Part shown: one piece after another, positions 15,475 to 23,710 of the stretch
How the letters are laid out: each line of letters starts with the position of its first letter
Numbering within the stretch: the first letter of the stretch is position 1
Assembly: GCA_009379915.1 (NCBI GenBank)
Contig: WHSV01000019.1
Coordinates: forward strand, 1 to 47,880
Direction: 5' to 3'
DNA length: 47,880 nucleotides
Source: Actinomycetota bacterium
Lineage (GTDB): Bacteria > Actinomycetota > CADDZG01 > WHSQ01
The notes under the pieces: model-generated
What the model saw: only the letters and a program-made list of their open reading frames with translations
The model's database searches: none
Told to the model about the DNA's origin: nothing
Position numbers and translations under genes: made by a program

Positions 15475-16268
15475 GCGAGTGTGACTCGGTCGTGCCCGAA
15501 CTTCCGGCGCTCATCACGGGCGAGGTCGACGAGAACCTGGGCGCGCATCTGGAAGCGCACCTCGCGCGTTGCCCGGACTGCCGGCGCGAGCTTCTCGAGA
15601 TGCGAAGGCTGATAGGGCTCGTATCCCGGGCCCCCCTGGAGCACCGTCCACCCGAGCACCTGGAGAACGACGTCTTTGACTTCCTCGAAGTCGAGCCGGT
15701 TGCTCGGGCCGTTCGCAATGCCCCTCTCGAACACGAACCGCCCCCCGATCTCGAGCACAAAGCGTTGGAGCGAGTGGGTGTCGTGAGCTCGGGGCCCAGT
15801 AGGTGGCAGCGCGCCTCCGCGTACCTCGCTCCCGCGCTCGCCGCGTGCCTGCTGATCGTGGGCTTCCTCGCGCTGACAAACGATGACGAAGCAGCGGAGG
15901 ACGGCGCACCTCCGGGCGAGACGCTTACCCGACTGACCTTCGCTCCGCCCTCGGCCGACCCTTCCTGGACGCCGATCGAGGGAGCGATCGTCGAACACGA
16001 TGACGGGACCTTCGAAGTAACCGTCGACTTCGACGACTACCCCGAGGTCTCGGGCGAGAAGAACTGCCGGCTCGATCTCGTGGACGCGGACGGCGACAGC
16101 ATCACCGTGGCGCGCTTCCAGATCTCGAAAGCCAACACCGACTGGTGGTCGGCGAGCTGGACGCTGCCCGGTGATCCCCGTGACTACGAGTCGCTCGAGA
16201 TGTTCGTCGAGGACCGCTCAACGGGGGCCGAACGCTCCGTCCTGGAAGCACCGATCGACGAAGCCTGA
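15471..16268 (+). CDS. zinc-binding transmembrane anti-sigma factor
   Basis: 265 residues. The anti-sigma domain has the ZAS motif His30-x3-Cys34-x2-Cys37 (HLARCPDC). A single membrane helix lies at about 115-135, followed by an external domain rich in acidic residues. Residues 54-67 and 84-97 are an imperfect internal repeat beginning APLEH. It should hold the ECF sigma factor at the membrane until a signal arrives. Its 3' end overlaps the convergent TetR gene by 85 bp. Confidence 0.85.
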   Translation: MSECDSVVPELPALITGEVDENLGAHLEAHLARCPDCRRELLEMRRLIGLVSRAPLEHRPPEHLENDVFDFLEVEPVARAVRNAPLEHEPPPDLEHKALERVGVVSSGPSRWQRASAYLAPALAACLLIVGFLALTNDDEAAEDGAPPGETLTRLTFAPPSADPSWTPIEGAIVEHDDGTFEVTVDFDDYPEVSGEKNCRLDLVDADGDSITVARFQISKANTDWWSASWTLPGDPRDYESLEMFVEDRSTGAERSVLEAPIDEA

Positions 16269-16870
16269 CTTATCGGGCCCGTCAGGTAGCGCTGGAAGGT
16301 CGGGCCCATGGCCAGTGCGACCGTTTCCGGGTGGGCCGAGGCGAGCGGCTCGAGCTTGATTATGTAACGCATGATCAATAGCCCGAAGACCTGGCTGGCC
16401 AGCAGCGTCATCCGCAGGTCCTGGTTGTCGCCGCGCGCCGCCTTCACGATGCGGCCGAGAATCTCGGTGGTGGCGAACTCGCGCACCATGGTCGCGGCCT
16501 GATCGTCGGACATCGCGGTTCGCACGATCGCCACGAGCGGCGCTCGATCCTCCTCCTGGTCCCACACGTTCAACATGAAACGGATCATTCGCTCGCCGAG
16601 ATCCTCGGGATCACCCGTCGCGACGAGCCCTTCGATTATCTCGGCAGGATTGGCCGGCAGATCCATGGCATCGACGAACAGCTGCCGCTTGTTGCCGAAG
16701 TAGTGATGTACGAGCGCGGGGTCGACGCCCGCCGCGCGCGCAACCCTCCGGATCGTCGTCCCGTCGTAGCCGTTGTCGGCAAAGGCGCTCCTGGCCGCCG
16801 CAAGGATCTGCTCGCGCGCTCCGCTCGTGCCCGGACGTCTCCCGGACCTTCGACCCGCCTCCCGGCTCAC
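16184..16870 (-). CDS. TetR-family regulator of the ABC exporter operon
   Basis: 228 residues. The N-terminal helix-turn-helix is IRRVARAAGVDPALVHHYFG, followed by a divergent ligand-binding region. GTG 16870 overlaps the ATPase stop by 4 nt (GTGA), so it is the last gene of a four-gene minus-strand operon. It probably binds the paired dyads at 19584-19615 in front of that operon. Its 3' end runs 85 bp into the anti-sigma gene on the other strand, so the last 28 residues may be an extension without function. Confidence 0.88.
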   Translation of the reverse strand: MSREAGRRSGRRPGTSGAREQILAAARSAFADNGYDGTTIRRVARAAGVDPALVHHYFGNKRQLFVDAMDLPANPAEIIEGLVATGDPEDLGERMIRFMLNVWDQEEDRAPLVAIVRTAMSDDQAATMVREFATTEILGRIVKAARGDNQDLRMTLLASQVFGLLIMRYIIKLEPLASAHPETVALAMGPTFQRYLTGPISQASSIGASRTERSAPVERSSTNISSDS

Positions 16871-17562
16871 GCGACGGCCAACTCTGCGAAGCGCCGTTCG
16901 AAGCTCTCGATTCGCTCGCTCCCCCGCACCGTGTCCCCGACGATCTCGTCCATGGTGCCGGCCAGTACGACCCGGCCACCGGCCATTACCACCAGCCGGT
17001 CGCACTGGTCTGCCTCCTCCATGTGGTGGGTGCTGACCAGAACGCCCGCGCCGGCTTCGGCCGAAGTCCGAATCGTCGTCCACAGGTCCGAGCGGGCGAG
17101 GACGTCGACGCCGGACGTGGGCTCGTCCAGCAGAAGCAGCTCCGGGTGGTGCGCCAGAGCGCCGAGAAAAGCCGTTCGCCTCCGCAGACCGAGCGACAGG
17201 TCGCGGACCAAGACGTCCTTCGATGGCGCGAGATCGCCAAGCGGGGGAGCCTCGACGCCGAACGCCCGCGCGGCGAACTCGAGGTTCTCGGCGACGGTCA
17301 GATCCTCGTACAGGCCGAGCCCCTGGGGGACGTAGCCGATGCGTTTGCGCGCATCCGGACTGATCGTTTCGCCGAACAACTCGACACTGCCTGCAGTCGG
17401 CCTGGTCAGGCCCAGAAGCATCTTCATCAGCGTCGTCTTCCCGGCGCCGTTCGATCCCAAGAGCCCGACCACTTCGCCGCGTGCGACGGTGAGGTCCACG
17501 TCCCTCACCGCGGTGAAGTCACCGAAATCCTTGCCCACTCCTCCCGCGCTCACGAGCGTCAT
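16867..17562 (-). CDS. ABC transporter ATP-binding protein with degenerate signature
   Basis: 231 residues. Walker A is GSNGAGKTT, Walker B is LLLLDEPTSG, and the H-loop is STHHMEEADQ. The ABC signature is unusual: LSLGLRRR in place of LSGGxxQR. Paired with the other ATPase, which has a canonical signature, this suggests a heterodimer with one impaired site. It overlaps both neighbours by 4 nt. The arrangement recalls E. coli YbhF, where two such domains are fused. Confidence 0.9.
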   Translation of the reverse strand: MTLVSAGGVGKDFGDFTAVRDVDLTVARGEVVGLLGSNGAGKTTLMKMLLGLTRPTAGSVELFGETISPDARKRIGYVPQGLGLYEDLTVAENLEFAARAFGVEAPPLGDLAPSKDVLVRDLSLGLRRRTAFLGALAHHPELLLLDEPTSGVDVLARSDLWTTIRTSAEAGAGVLVSTHHMEEADQCDRLVVMAGGRVVLAGTMDEIVGDTVRGSERIESFERRFAELAVA

Positions 17563-18392
17563 GCCGCCACCCCACTCTCTCGTCTGCGAAGTGCGGCGAC
17601 GATGACCGCGTCCTGGAGATCCGGTGTGACGGGTCGAACCGCCGGCGACTCGAATTCATCGAGCGACCACAGGCGCCAGCTCGCGCCGCGGCGCCACGCA
17701 AAGGGTGTGTCGGGGCGTGAGGTTGTCTCGCCCACCACTCCGCTGAAGCCCCCAACGAGCTCGTCCGGAGCTCCCTGCAACAGCACCGTCCCATCGTCGA
17801 GCACGCACACCGTGTCGCAGCGGCCCGCCTCGTCCAGGTAAGTGGTGGTCATCAGCACCGCGGTCTCGTCGCGCGCCGCCTCGCTCAGGAGTCCCCAAAG
17901 CTCCCTGCGACTCACCGGATCGATTCCCGTCGACGGTTCGTCGAGCACGAGCAGCCTCGGTCGGTGAACCAGGGCCATGGCGAGTCCGAGCTTCTGGCGC
18001 ATTCCGCCCGAGAGGTTGCCGCCCAGGCGATCGCTCACATCCTCGAGCCCCGAGCGCTCGAGCAACTCGTCTCGCGCCATGCGGTAGTTGCCGCCGCGAA
18101 CGCCGTAGGCGCCCGCGGCGAATCTCAGGTTCTCCTCGACCGTGAGATCGGGGTAGACGCCGGAGCTTGCCGGCAGGTACCCGACTTCATCGCCATCGGG
18201 GCGGTTGACGGCTCCCGACGATGCTGGCACGAGTCCGAGAAGGGATCGCAACAGCGTGGTCTTGCCGGAGCCGTCTCCCCCCGCCACACCGACCACGGAG
18301 CCCAAGTTCAGGGCCAGACTTACGTCTGCGAGTGCCTGCTTGCCGTCGTAGGCGACCGACACCCGATCGAGCCCCCAATTGGTATCGGTCAT
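17559..18392 (-). CDS. ABC transporter ATP-binding protein
   Basis: 277 residues. Walker A is GGDGSGKTT, the signature is canonical LSGGMRQK, Walker B is LLVLDEPSTGIDP, and a C-terminal extension follows. It should energise the ABC-2 permease encoded just upstream, together with the next ATPase. Start and stop overlap neighbouring genes by 4 nt each. Confidence 0.92.
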   Translation of the reverse strand: MTDTNWGLDRVSVAYDGKQALADVSLALNLGSVVGVAGGDGSGKTTLLRSLLGLVPASSGAVNRPDGDEVGYLPASSGVYPDLTVEENLRFAAGAYGVRGGNYRMARDELLERSGLEDVSDRLGGNLSGGMRQKLGLAMALVHRPRLLVLDEPSTGIDPVSRRELWGLLSEAARDETAVLMTTTYLDEAGRCDTVCVLDDGTVLLQGAPDELVGGFSGVVGETTSRPDTPFAWRRGASWRLWSLDEFESPAVRPVTPDLQDAVIVAALRRRESGVAA

Positions 18393-19555
18393 CGCGCACC
18401 CTCCTCAGCCTGCGGTCCGGCCGAGCCCGCCCCGCCTTGCTCCTGCGGTCCGGCCGAGCCCGCCCCGCCTTGCTCCTGCGGTCCGGCCGAGCCCGCCCCG
18501 CGGGCGACGGCTCGGGGCCGCCGCGACCGCTTGACCTTCGCCGGGGTCAGGTCGTGTCGGAAGCGGACGATCGCGAACGAAAAGATGACGAGGCCCAGCA
18601 CCGCGAGCATCGTCAACGGGAACCAGAGGCCGGCGATCCCCTCGCCTCGCACCATCACCCCGCGCGAGATCTGAGTGAAGTAGGTCAGCGGCAGAAGGTA
18701 GGAAATCCAGCGGATGCTCGCCGCCATCGACGCGACCGGGAAGATCATTCCAGACAGCAGCACCTGTGGGAGCAGGGACATGAGCGCGAGCTGAATGGCT
18801 TGACCCTGGTTCTCGGACACGCTCGAGATCAACACGCCGAGCCCGAGCGTCACGAACAGGAAGAGCAGGGCGCCCAGACCGAGGAGCCACGCCGCGCCCT
18901 CGAAGGGAACGTCGAACAGCCAGGCTCCGACCCCGATGATGACCACGAGATCGATCGCCGCCACGAGGAAGTATGGGGCGACCTTGCCGACGAAAACGTC
19001 GCGCGGCCGAAACGGCATGACGGCGAGTTGCTCGAGCGTGCCCGACTGACGCTCGCGCACGACACCGAGGCTCGTGATCATGGTGCCTACGAAGATGAGG
19101 ATCATCCCTGCGATCGCAGGAACCATGATGGCCGAGGTGTCGAGGTCCTCGTTGAAGAGGATCTCCGGGTCGGGAGCTCCGGGATTCTCTTGGACCCCGG
19201 GGATCTGCGAGAGGGCGGTCAGCGCCGAGCGAGCCGAGAAGAGCTCGGTTCCGTCGATGAGGATGGCTGACCCACCGGGCCCGGAGACCAGCGCGACCGC
19301 GGCGTCGCCGTTCCGCAGTTGTTCCACCGCATCCGACCGGTCCCAGCTCTGATTGGACTCGGTGACGTGGAACAACTCGGGAAGCTGCTCACTGGCGTCC
19401 CCCGGGCCCGCGACCACGGTGGGGATCTCGTCCACGTCGAAGCTCGCCGCGTAGCCGAACACCACCAGCAACAGCAGGGGCATCACGATCATCATGGCGA
19501 GCGTGCGGTGATCCCGGCGCACCTGCCTGAATTCCTTGAGAACCAGCGCCCACAT
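18389..19555 (-). CDS. ABC-2 type exporter permease with repetitive C-terminal tail
   Basis: 388 residues: one N-terminal membrane helix (about 20-38), a large external domain (about 40-175) and five C-terminal helices (about 180-335), the topology of YbhR/YhhJ-like permeases. Exported substrate unknown; relatives export drugs or toxic ions. The last ~35 residues are repeats of GAGSAGPQEQG from the 33-bp array at 18411-18503, which is absent from typical family members. ATG 19555 is preceded by AAGGAGG. First gene of the operon permease-ATPase-ATPase-TetR. Confidence 0.9.
   Translation of the reverse strand: MWALVLKEFRQVRRDHRTLAMMIVMPLLLLVVFGYAASFDVDEIPTVVAGPGDASEQLPELFHVTESNQSWDRSDAVEQLRNGDAAVALVSGPGGSAILIDGTELFSARSALTALSQIPGVQENPGAPDPEILFNEDLDTSAIMVPAIAGMILIFVGTMITSLGVVRERQSGTLEQLAVMPFRPRDVFVGKVAPYFLVAAIDLVVIIGVGAWLFDVPFEGAAWLLGLGALLFLFVTLGLGVLISSVSENQGQAIQLALMSLLPQVLLSGMIFPVASMAASIRWISYLLPLTYFTQISRGVMVRGEGIAGLWFPLTMLAVLGLVIFSFAIVRFRHDLTPAKVKRSRRPRAVARGAGSAGPQEQGGAGSAGPQEQGGAGSAGPQAEEGAR
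18411..18503. repeat. 33-bp tandem repeat array 2 (2.8 copies)
   Basis: Units at 18411-18443, 18444-18476 and 18477-18503, identical over their shared length. The minus strand encodes GAGSAGPQEQG at the C-terminus of the permease, the same peptide as array 1. Beyond the last unit the sequence CCGTCGCCCGCGGGGC (minus strand) is shared with the intergenic element at 45609-45671. Confidence 0.97.
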
Positions 19556-19583
19556 CCGGGCCTCCTTCGGGTCCAGAGCTTAT

Positions 19584-19626
19584 TTCAACGTGCGTTGAGT
19601 TCAACACTTGTTGAATTCCTTGTCAA
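19584..19626 (-). promoter_or_regulatory. promoter and paired TetR operators of the ABC operon
   Basis: Two adjacent 16-bp dyads: 19584-19599 (TCAAC-GTGC-GTTGA core) and 19600-19615 (TTCAAC-ACTT-GTTGAA, perfect). A consensus -35 TTGACA lies at 19626-19621 (minus), and a weak -10 TGAACT at 19603-19598 is 17 bp away, so the operators cover the promoter. The permease ATG is 29 nt downstream. The TetR protein at the end of the operon is the likely ligand. Confidence 0.7.
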
Positions 19627-19710
19627 GCCGGGTGAGCGAGGTCGGCTGGGCGAGGCCGCCGAGGGGAAAATGGACGGGACCGCGCCTGGTGGGTCTTAAT
19701 CTGCGGCGCT

Positions 19711-21831
19711 ATGGAGCAATGGCCCGGAATCCCCTATCCGCTCGGAGCCACCTGGGACGGCGGGGGAACCAACTTCGCGCTGTTCTCGGAGAACGCCACC
19801 GGCGTCGAGCTGTGCCTGTTCGACGATTTTGACGCCGAGACGCGTCTCGACGTGACCGAGGTCGACAGCTTCGTGTGGCACTGCTACCTGCCGGGGGTCG
19901 GACCCGGGCAGCGCTACGGCTACCGTGTCGACGGACCCTTTGCACCCGAGAGGGGACACCGGTTCAACCGTCACAAGCTGCTCCTCGACCCGTACGCGAA
20001 ATCCATCGACGGTGACGTCGACTGGTCCGAGGAGGTCTTCGGCTACAGCTTCGACGCGGGTCACGAAGCGGATCTCACCTTCAACGAGTCGGACTCGGCC
20101 CCAGGGGTGCCGAAGTCGGTCGTCATCGATCCGACCTTCGACTGGGAGGGCGACGAGGCCCTGCGTACACCGTGGCACCGGACGGTCATCTACGAAACCC
20201 ACGTCAAGGGTTTCACCTACACGAACCCCGCGATCCCCGACGAGATCAAGGGGACCTATGCGGGCCTCGCCCACCCCGCGTCCATCGAGCACCTGCAGTT
20301 GCTCGGCGTCACGGCGATCGAGCTCATGCCGGTACACCACTTCCTGCACTCGCAAACTCTGACCCACAAGGGTCTGCGCAATTACTGGGGTTACGACTCG
20401 ATCGGATTCCTCGCTCCCCACGCGGGTTACAGCGCGTCGGGAGTGAAGGGGGAACAGGTTCCCGAGTTCAAGAGCATGGTCAAGACGATGCATGCGGCGG
20501 GTATCGAGGTCATCCTCGACGTCGTCTACAACCACACCGGAGAGGGCAACCACATGGGTCCGACGGTGAGCTTTCGCGGTATCGACAACGCCGCCTACTA
20601 CCGGTTGCTCGACAAAGACAGGCGCTTCAACATGGACTTCACCGGGACGGGTAACTCGCTCAACGTGCGCCACCCCCAGGTGCTCAAGCTCATCATGGAC
20701 AGCCTTCGTTACTGGGCCATTGAGATGCACGTCGACGGATTTCGTTTCGACCTCGCGTCGGCGCTCGCACGCGAGTTGTACGAGGTCGACAGGCTGAGCG
20801 CGTTCTTCGACATCATGCATCAGGACCCCGTGCTCTCGCAGATGAAGTTGATCGCCGAGCCGTGGGATGTGGGCGAAGGTGGGTACCAGGTCGGGAACTT
20901 CCCTCCCGGATGGAGCGAGTGGAACGGCAAGTACCGCGACAGCATGCGGGACTTCTGGCGCGCCGCCGAGGCGGGTGTCGGCGAGTTCGCGTTCAGGTTG
21001 ACGGGCAGCTCCGACCTCTACAAGGACGACGGACGACGACCAAACGCTTCGATCAACTTCGTTACCGCGCACGACGGATTCACGCTGAACGATCTCGTCA
21101 GCTACAACGAGAAGCACAACGACGCTAACGGCGAGGACGGCAAGGACGGGGAGAGTCACAACCGCTCCTGGAACCACGGAGTCGAAGGAGAGACCGACGA
21201 TTCCGAAATCCGGGCGCTGCGCGAGCGGCAGAAGCGGAACTTCATCGCCACCCTCGCGCTGAGTCAGGGCGTGCCGATGCTCCTCGGCGGCGACGAGATC
21301 AGCCGCACTCAAGGGGGAAACAACAACGCCTACTGCCAGGACAACGAGATCAGCTGGTTCGACTGGAGTCTGCGCGACGAGAACCTCACCTTGCTCGGCT
21401 TCGCTCGGCGCTTGATGCAGTTCCGGCGCGACCATCCCGTGCTGCGCCGGCACAGGTGGTTCATGGGCCGAGCGATTCACGGCGAGGGCACCACCGACAT
21501 CGCATGGTTGAACCCCGGCGGAGACGAGATGACGGAGCAGCAATGGAACGACGGTTTCGCCAAGTCGGTCGGCGTCTTCCTCAACGGCGACGAGATCGCA
21601 ACCCTCGGCCCCCGGGGAGAGCGCATCACCGACGACAGTTTCCTGCTGTTCTTCAACGCACACCACGAACGCATGGACTTCATCGTTCCCGTCGGAGGCT
21701 ACGGCAGGGCGTGGAACGTCGTCCTCGACACGAACGAGCCTCTACTCGACGAGGGTGCTCGCTCGTACAAAGCCGGCGACGCGATCGGCCTGGAGGCGCG
21801 TTCCCTCGCGGTACTGCGGCGCGTCGAGTAG
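19711..21831 (+). CDS. glgX: glycogen debranching enzyme GlgX
   Basis: 706-residue GH13 isoamylase-type enzyme that hydrolyses alpha-1,6 branches of (phosphorylase-trimmed) glycogen. An N-terminal CBM48-like domain begins PLGATWDGGGTNFALFSENA. The GH13 barrel carries DVVYNHTGEG, the nucleophile near Asp347 (GFRFDLAS), the acid near Glu382 (LIAEPWD) and FVTAHDGFT. ATG 19711 follows a TAATCT hexamer by 8 bases. It is divergent from the ABC operon and stands at the left end of the alpha-glucan gene group. Confidence 0.95.
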   Translation: MEQWPGIPYPLGATWDGGGTNFALFSENATGVELCLFDDFDAETRLDVTEVDSFVWHCYLPGVGPGQRYGYRVDGPFAPERGHRFNRHKLLLDPYAKSIDGDVDWSEEVFGYSFDAGHEADLTFNESDSAPGVPKSVVIDPTFDWEGDEALRTPWHRTVIYETHVKGFTYTNPAIPDEIKGTYAGLAHPASIEHLQLLGVTAIELMPVHHFLHSQTLTHKGLRNYWGYDSIGFLAPHAGYSASGVKGEQVPEFKSMVKTMHAAGIEVILDVVYNHTGEGNHMGPTVSFRGIDNAAYYRLLDKDRRFNMDFTGTGNSLNVRHPQVLKLIMDSLRYWAIEMHVDGFRFDLASALARELYEVDRLSAFFDIMHQDPVLSQMKLIAEPWDVGEGGYQVGNFPPGWSEWNGKYRDSMRDFWRAAEAGVGEFAFRLTGSSDLYKDDGRRPNASINFVTAHDGFTLNDLVSYNEKHNDANGEDGKDGESHNRSWNHGVEGETDDSEIRALRERQKRNFIATLALSQGVPMLLGGDEISRTQGGNNNAYCQDNEISWFDWSLRDENLTLLGFARRLMQFRRDHPVLRRHRWFMGRAIHGEGTTDIAWLNPGGDEMTEQQWNDGFAKSVGVFLNGDEIATLGPRGERITDDSFLLFFNAHHERMDFIVPVGGYGRAWNVVLDTNEPLLDEGARSYKAGDAIGLEARSLAVLRRVE

Positions 21832-22262
21832 ACGAACCATTTCCCATGGTCTCCTGACCAAGGTCGATGCATGACCACTGCCGGCCGAGCGTGGGGAGGG
21901 TTAGCGCAGTAGGTCTGCTGGAGAGACTCACCGGTCGGTGCGGTCGGTGCGGTCGGCGACTACCACTCCGAGCGCTATTACCGGCAAAGTCTCCAGCAAG
22001 ACCTATCTCCTCGAAGGTCTCCTATTGCCCAAGCTATTGTCGGTTCCGCGTGCACTCCCGGAGCAGCCACCCGCACAGAAAGCACCACGACACCACCCGC
22101 GTCGTCTCCGTCTCCACGGTTGCGAGCCGGGTCCCGCCCTCGGTGCGCGGTATACGCCACCCCAACTGCGGGGCTCGACCAGATCTAATGGTCGACCTCC
22201 TCAGCTTCGATTCCAACCTTGAGACTCACGCAAAACGCCGGAAGTTCACGTAGCTTTGGTTC
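21832..22262. other. 431-bp intergenic region
   Basis: No gene with family similarity or good coding character was found on either strand, and no tRNA or known riboswitch was recognised. It contains a short GGTC/GACC hairpin just after glgX (near 21851-21863), a small 9-bp tandem repeat of GGTCGGTGC (21933-21956), and a candidate -10 at its right end. Small ORFs here have no recognisable features. Confidence 0.5.
22251..22262 (+). promoter_or_regulatory. leaderless-type -10 of the metallopeptidase gene
   Basis: TAGCTT (22251-22256) lies six bases before ATG 22263, and there is no ribosome binding site between them. This spacing predicts a transcript that starts at or next to the start codon. 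Confidence 0.5.
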
Positions 22263-22625
22263 ATGGATCACGCCGAGTTCGAGAGGTTGGTCGCGGACGC
22301 GATCGACTCCCTGCCCGCAGACATCGCGGAGGCGATGGAGAACGTCGACGTCCTCGTCGAGGACGAGCCGGCGGCGTACCTGGTTGCCGAGCTCGATCCC
22401 GGTCAAACCCTCTTCGGGCTCTATCACGGGGTGCCGCTCACGGCACGGGGGCCCAGCACCTACTTCGGCGCGATGCCCGACCGGATCTCGATCTACAAGG
22501 GCCCTCTGACGCGCGCTTTTCATCACCCCGACGACATCCGTAACGAGGTGCGCATCACGGTCATCCACGAGATCGCACACCACTTCGGCATCAGCGACGA
22601 GCGCCTCGACGAGCTGGGCTGGTAG
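22263..22625 (+). CDS. small zinc metallopeptidase (PF06262-type)
   Basis: 120 residues, normal for this minigluzincin-like family. The zinc motif is His102-Glu103-x2-His106 (VIHEIAHHFG), followed by SDERLDELG which supplies the downstream acidic ligand. Substrate unknown. The next gene starts 7 bp after its stop, so the two are probably cotranscribed. Confidence 0.87.
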   Translation: MDHAEFERLVADAIDSLPADIAEAMENVDVLVEDEPAAYLVAELDPGQTLFGLYHGVPLTARGPSTYFGAMPDRISIYKGPLTRAFHHPDDIRNEVRITVIHEIAHHFGISDERLDELGW

Positions 22626-22632
22626 GTAGCTC

Positions 22633-23670
22633 ATGGTCAAGCTTCCGCCACGCGTCGTGGCCGGAGACACGGTCGCCATTGCGTCGCCCTCGTGGGGAGC
22701 ACTCGGCCGCTGGCCGCACCGGCTTAAGCGCGGCGCCGCCTACCTCGAGTCGCTGGGCCTGAAGGTCAAGATCATGCCGAACGCCTTGAAGTCCGAGGGG
22801 TGGGTGGCGGGAACCCCACAGGAGCGAGCCGACGATGTCAACGCCGCGTTCGCGGATCCCGATATCGATGTGGTGATGGCCGCGATCGGAGGCAACCACT
22901 CGAACCAGGTCGCGCCCCTGCTCGACTTCGATAGCATCTCCGAGCATCCGAAACCCTTCATCGGCTTTTCGGACATGACCGTCCTTCATTGGGCCATCCA
23001 TCAACGCACCGGCTTGGTTACGTTTTACGGACCTTCGCTCGTGCTGGGGCTGGCCGAGGACGGCGTCGGCGAGGGCCTCCACGTCCTGGAGTACACCGAC
23101 CGCTACTTTCGCGCGGTGCTGATGGGCGGCGACGCCATCGCCTACGACGCCGCCCCCTCGTGGACACAGGAGTTTCTCGACTTCGACAAGAAAGCCGATG
23201 TGGGCAAGACGCGTCACAAGGAGCCCAGCCCCGGATGGGCCGTCCTACGTGAAGGCGAGGCGCGCGGTCCGCTGCTCGGCGGTTGCCTCGAGACCATCGC
23301 CTGGCACCTCAAGGGGTCCGAGTGGTGGCTCGATCTTGAAGGCGCGCTGCTGTTCTTGGAGACCTCCGAGGAGGCACCCTCACCCGCGCACGTCGACGGC
23401 TATCTGACCGACTTCGAGCAGCTCGGCGTGTTCGACGCGGTGACCGGGTTGGTGGTTGGACGCCCGGCTTACTACGAGCACGACGATATCGAGCTCCTGT
23501 ATCACGTTCTGCACGAGCGCACGGAGCGAGCCGGCATCCCGGTGCTGGCGAATTTCGACTGCGGACACACCGATCCGATGGCAACGCTGCCGCTCGGAGC
23601 GGAGATGCAGCTGGACACCGGCGTCGGAGCCTTCACCACGTTGGCGGCACCGACCGCCCCGCGGACGTAG
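22633..23670 (+). CDS. S66-family peptidase (LD-carboxypeptidase/MccF type)
   Basis: 345 residues. The nucleophile elbow is at Ser113 (GFSDMTVLHW), with a Glu in LLFLETSEE and a His in DCGHTDPMATLPLG completing the Ser-Glu-His triad. The family cleaves L,D-peptide bonds in murein recycling, or acyl-sulfamoyl adenylates (microcin C self-immunity). Sequence alone does not separate these. A GGTAGG precedes the ATG. Confidence 0.87.
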   Translation: MVKLPPRVVAGDTVAIASPSWGALGRWPHRLKRGAAYLESLGLKVKIMPNALKSEGWVAGTPQERADDVNAAFADPDIDVVMAAIGGNHSNQVAPLLDFDSISEHPKPFIGFSDMTVLHWAIHQRTGLVTFYGPSLVLGLAEDGVGEGLHVLEYTDRYFRAVLMGGDAIAYDAAPSWTQEFLDFDKKADVGKTRHKEPSPGWAVLREGEARGPLLGGCLETIAWHLKGSEWWLDLEGALLFLETSEEAPSPAHVDGYLTDFEQLGVFDAVTGLVVGRPAYYEHDDIELLYHVLHERTERAGIPVLANFDCGHTDPMATLPLGAEMQLDTGVGAFTTLAAPTAPRT

Positions 23671-23683
23671 TTTCGCCAGATCC

Positions 23684-23702
23684 GGGCCCCGACCTCGGGC
23701 CC
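23684..23702. terminator. candidate bidirectional terminator
   Basis: Two GGGCCC hexamers separated by CGACCTC can pair with each other between the convergent LD-carboxypeptidase and phosphorylase genes, which are only 40 bp apart. No T-run. Confidence 0.35.
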
Positions 23703-23710
23703 CGAACCCT

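Noticed and set aside
21832-22262. tRNA or riboswitch in the glgX-metallopeptidase gap
   Set aside because: No T-loop GGTTCRA plus acceptor pairing and no recognised aptamer blocks.
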